Below the pieces are notes generated by a model. It was not told the origin of the DNA, did no database searches, and was given only the letters and a program-made list of their open reading frames with translations. Below are positions 7,190 to 8,860 of a stretch of DNA of 8,860 nucleotides, piece after piece. The position numbers and the translations under genes were made by a program. Location of the stretch: contig JAJQFK010000230.1 of assembly GCA_021201175.1 (NCBI GenBank), positions 1-8,860 of the forward strand. The letters run 5' to 3'. Origin of the DNA: Candidatus Gastranaerophilales bacterium (GTDB taxonomy: Bacteria > Cyanobacteriota > Vampirovibrionia > Gastranaerophilales > Gastranaerophilaceae). Each line of letters starts with the position of its first letter. Position 1 is the first letter of the stretch.

Positions 7190-7277
7190 ACTCATATAGA
7201 GTGTGCGAGGGGCAAGCCCTAAGACCACACAGCAACCTACATATAATATGCAAGGTGCTAAAGCTTGAACGATGGGT
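7190..7277 (+). promoter_or_regulatory. SAM-I-clan (S-box-like) riboswitch aptamer
   Basis: The fold can be drawn helix by helix. P1 is ACTCAT (7190-7195) with ATGGGT (7272-7277), six pairs with one G-U, followed by AGAG (7198-7201). P2 is GTGTG (7201-7205) with CACAC (7226-7230), a GA/AAGA kink-turn-like internal loop, then GGG (7209-7211) with CCC (7217-7219). The hallmark GCAACC is at 7232-7237. P3 is ACCT (7235-7238) with AGGT (7253-7256) plus CATA/TATG (7240-7243, 7247-7250). The AAGGTGCTAA core is at 7252-7261. Loop bases CAAGC (7213-7217) can pair with GCTTG (7263-7267), the SAM-I clan pseudoknot. No P4 hairpin separates the pseudoknot strand from P1, as in the SAM-IV and SAM-I/IV variants. 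Members of this clan bind S-adenosylmethionine and normally control methionine or sulfur genes, but here a transposase follows. Confidence 0.82.
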
Positions 7278-7322
7278 AGAAAAAAGTTTAATTAAAAATA
7301 GTTTTTGATTAAAACCCGTCGT
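7269..7322 (+). promoter_or_regulatory. Antiterminator pairing of the riboswitch expression platform
   Basis: Bases 7269-7277 (ACGATGGGT) can pair with 7314-7322 (ACCCGTCGT), nine pairs with one G-U, helped by TTTAAT/ATTAAA pairing just inside. This uses the 3' strand of P1 and the left arm of the terminator, so it is exclusive with both. Without ligand the antiterminator forms and transcription continues; with ligand P1 forms and the terminator is released. Confidence 0.7.
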
Positions 7323-7337
7323 TGCGATGGGTTTTTT
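7311..7337 (+). terminator. Riboswitch-controlled rho-independent terminator
   Basis: AAAACCCGTCG (7311-7321) and CGATGGGTTTT (7325-7335) form an 11-pair stem with one G-U around a three-base loop, ending in six T residues (7332-7337). The right arm repeats the GATGGGT of the P1 3' strand, the usual design of a SAM-off termination switch. Confidence 0.85.
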
Positions 7338-7370
7338 ACTTGCTTCTTTTTATGGGTTAAAAAAACGACA

Positions 7371-7385
7371 AAAGGAAGCAGAGTG
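7371..7385 (+). promoter_or_regulatory. Ribosome binding site and GTG start after the riboswitch
   Basis: AAAGGAAG (7371-7378) lies six bases (from GGA) before GTG at 7383-7385. It is the only good ribosome site between the terminator and the transposase homology region. The AGAGTG covering the GTG (7380-7385) is perfectly complementary to CACTCT at 7440-7445, which could partly hide the start in RNA. A separate perfect hairpin (TGACTG/CAGTCA, 7423-7441) overlaps it. Confidence 0.5.
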
Positions 7386-8522
7386 GCTCAAAGCAAAAAT
7401 ACAACTGCATATTATTGTAAAATGACTGACTTGGACAGTCACTCTGAGCTGACCAGACGTAAATCCGTCAACAAAAAACTTAATAAATTCCTTCAAAAAG
7501 TCAACTTCCATCCTAATTGCAGCGTTTACATAAGTATAAACATGGATATAAAAGAAGCACTGTACAAAAAATTTAAAAATCTTATAGACTTGAGAAATAT
7601 CTTCAAGACAGATGAAGACTGCATAAAATTTTTAGAGGAACTTATCTGGGGGAATGAACCAGTAAGCCCTTTTGATGAAAACTCTAAAGTATATAAATGC
7701 AAAGACGGCTGGTATAAGTGTAAAAATACGGGTAAAGAGTTTAATATACTTACTGGAACATTATTTCAAAATACAAAGATACCTTTACCTATTTGGTTTG
7801 AGATAATTTTCCGTGCATATTCGGATAAACGTGGACTTCCAGCTACAATGATTGTAAGAGATTACGGATTTACATATCAAACAGCCTGGTACATGTTACA
7901 TAAAATAAGAAATGCTATGGGTGAAGAAAATTGTCAGGAATTAAGCGGAACTGTTGAAGTAGATGAATACTTCGCTGGCGGGTCGCATAAGAATATGCAC
8001 TATGATAAAAAATTGGAAGCAAAGCAAAAACCTAATCAAGGAAAGAAACCGCTTCAAGGATTTGTAGAAAGGAATGGAGACGCTGTTATCACTGTAATCA
8101 AAGACAGAACAGACTCTACTTTAACAGCTGGTGTTCTTAGATATGTTAAACAAGGTTCAACATTAAACAGTGATGATTGTCAGAGTTATCTAAAATTACC
8201 GCCTGTTTATAATCATAACTTTGTAGTACACAGCAAAGGAATTTATGTAAGCAAAGATAATAAAGATGTTCATACAAATACAATAGAATGTGTTTGGTTT
8301 GGGATAAAAAGAATAGAAAATACGTATATTAAACTCTCCGAGAAACACATGCAAAATTATGCAAATGAAGTTTGTTTTAGGTATAATGTAAGAAATATAG
8401 GTAATTCAGCGAATGCCTGTACCTGGTTCTTACAAAAAATACAGGGAACCAATATAACATGGAAGGAAATCAGAAATGCAAAATATACACAATATAATAG
8501 AAATAAAGCGAGGTCTGCATAA
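7383..8522 (+). CDS. IS1595/ISXO2-family transposase with extra N-terminal residues
   Basis: From ATG 7542 the protein is 326 residues, the usual family length, beginning MDIKEALYKKF. In that numbering there is a zinc-ribbon-like region (YKCKDGWYKC, C53 and C60), TGTLFQNTKIPL (71-82), and a DDE/N catalytic core: VEVDEYFAGG (D141), LNSDDCQSYL (D211 or D212) and HTNTIECVWFGIKR (H244, N246, E249). It catalyses cut-and-paste or related DNA transposition. The frame stays open upstream to 7383, where GTG has a good ribosome site; ATG 7542 has none. I therefore give the longer 379-residue form, in which the first 53 residues match nothing I know and may be a fused remnant of the gene once controlled by the riboswitch. 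The first cysteine pair of the zinc ribbon is replaced by SPFD, a degenerate form. The 3' end overlaps the next gene by 47 bases. Confidence 0.85.
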   Translation: MAQSKNTTAYYCKMTDLDSHSELTRRKSVNKKLNKFLQKVNFHPNCSVYISINMDIKEALYKKFKNLIDLRNIFKTDEDCIKFLEELIWGNEPVSPFDENSKVYKCKDGWYKCKNTGKEFNILTGTLFQNTKIPLPIWFEIIFRAYSDKRGLPATMIVRDYGFTYQTAWYMLHKIRNAMGEENCQELSGTVEVDEYFAGGSHKNMHYDKKLEAKQKPNQGKKPLQGFVERNGDAVITVIKDRTDSTLTAGVLRYVKQGSTLNSDDCQSYLKLPPVYNHNFVVHSKGIYVSKDNKDVHTNTIECVWFGIKRIENTYIKLSEKHMQNYANEVCFRYNVRNIGNSANACTWFLQKIQGTNITWKEIRNAKYTQYNRNKARSA

Positions 8523-8860
8523 AATTTGTGGTCGTGAGATTGTGGATATAATTGCAAAACTGGATAAGTGTGAAGAATTTTACCACGATTTATTTCTTAC
8601 TTACGGATTAGTATATAATACAGAAACATTAATCCAAAAAAGAAGTTTTATAGCTGAAGTTACAAAGTATTTTATTTTGGACAGATTACCTAAAGATTGC
8701 TTATACCTTAATGAGGGTAAATATGAAACTAATAATAAGAAAGAATTAAAAAAACTTTTAGAAAATTCTATTGGAGTTTTTTATAAACTGCGTGAAGATT
8801 CTGATAATAACGAAGATTTTAAGAAAAAATATGCTGAATATTTTAATGAAGAAATAAAAG
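8476..8860 (+). CDS. Unknown protein, probable IS passenger gene, 3' end outside window
   Basis: An uninterrupted frame of 128 codons beginning MQNIHNIIEIKRGLHKICGR and running off the window. The ATG (8476-8478) has AAGGA (8463-8467) eight bases upstream, inside the transposase gene, and overlaps its last 47 bases in another frame, which indicates translational coupling. The visible part is predicted mostly helical and charged, with hydrophobic stretches EFYHDLFLTYGLVY and KYFILDRL but no membrane segment or signal peptide. I do not recognise a family. Cysteines occur at residues 18, 32 and 75 but not as a clear metal-binding pair. Its place directly behind a transposase suggests cargo of the insertion sequence; a host gene interrupted by, or next to, the element is the alternative. 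Confidence 0.7.
   Translation, partial: MQNIHNIIEIKRGLHKICGREIVDIIAKLDKCEEFYHDLFLTYGLVYNTETLIQKRSFIAEVTKYFILDRLPKDCLYLNEGKYETNNKKELKKLLENSIGVFYKLREDSDNNEDFKKKYAEYFNEEIK

Larger units (their letters stand above)
7338..8860 (+). mobile_element. Partial IS1595-like insertion sequence, ends not defined
   Basis: The element is inferred from the transposase and its overlapping downstream gene. The left end should lie between the riboswitch terminator and ATG 7542, but I could not identify a terminal inverted repeat because the right end is outside the window. IS1595-family elements often carry passenger genes, which fits the overlapping gene. Confidence 0.4.

Noticed and set aside
7305..7382. TTG at 7305 as the transposase start
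   Set aside because: It would place translation start inside the antiterminator/terminator of the riboswitch, with no ribosome site, and the residues encoded there simply read through the terminator stem.
8357..8557. Open frame on the - strand, 66 codons
   Set aside because: Antisense to the end of the transposase and the start of the downstream gene, both of which have better coding support.

Overview
The window is low-GC bacterial DNA using the standard code, with strong Shine-Dalgarno sites and AT-rich promoters. Family content (DUF2130 protein, AlgJ/MBOAT surface-acylation pair, short tyrosine recombinase, phage-fibre-like protein, S-box-type riboswitch, ISXO2-like transposase) suits an anaerobic or gut-type Firmicute or a gut melainabacterium-like lineage. 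I cannot fix the species. No rRNA, tRNA or CRISPR array is seen.

Layout, left to right. (1) A DUF2130 coiled-coil/nuclease-fold protein on the + strand, lacking only its first few codons. (2) A hairpin terminator shared by convergent genes. (3) On the - strand, a small acidic protein and a phage tail-fibre-like protein, visibly richer in G+C than their neighbours and without any capsid or head genes. (4) On the - strand, an AlgJ/AlgX-like (DHHW) membrane protein immediately followed by an AlgI-like MBOAT O-acyltransferase, a translationally coupled pair that probably O-acylates an exported polysaccharide. (5) On the - strand, a catalytic-domain-only tyrosine recombinase bracketed by two 26-bp near-identical dyad sites, one just upstream of its own start and one just upstream of the AlgJ-like start. 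(6) On the + strand, a promoter, a SAM-I-clan riboswitch with a complete terminator/antiterminator switch, then an IS1595/ISXO2-family transposase in an unusually long open frame, then an overlapping unknown gene running off the window.

Two things stand out. First, the repeated TGCACC-N14-GGTGTA site sits in the 5' leader of both the recombinase gene and the acylation operon. It could be a recombination core site, so that excision of a 781-bp recombinase cassette would join the operon to the upstream promoter. It could also be a shared operator or leader hairpin. Second, an apparently intact S-adenosylmethionine-type riboswitch, with its promoter and terminator, now leads into a transposase and passenger gene instead of a methionine or sulfur gene. 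Either an insertion sequence has displaced the original target, or the element has come under SAM-responsive control.
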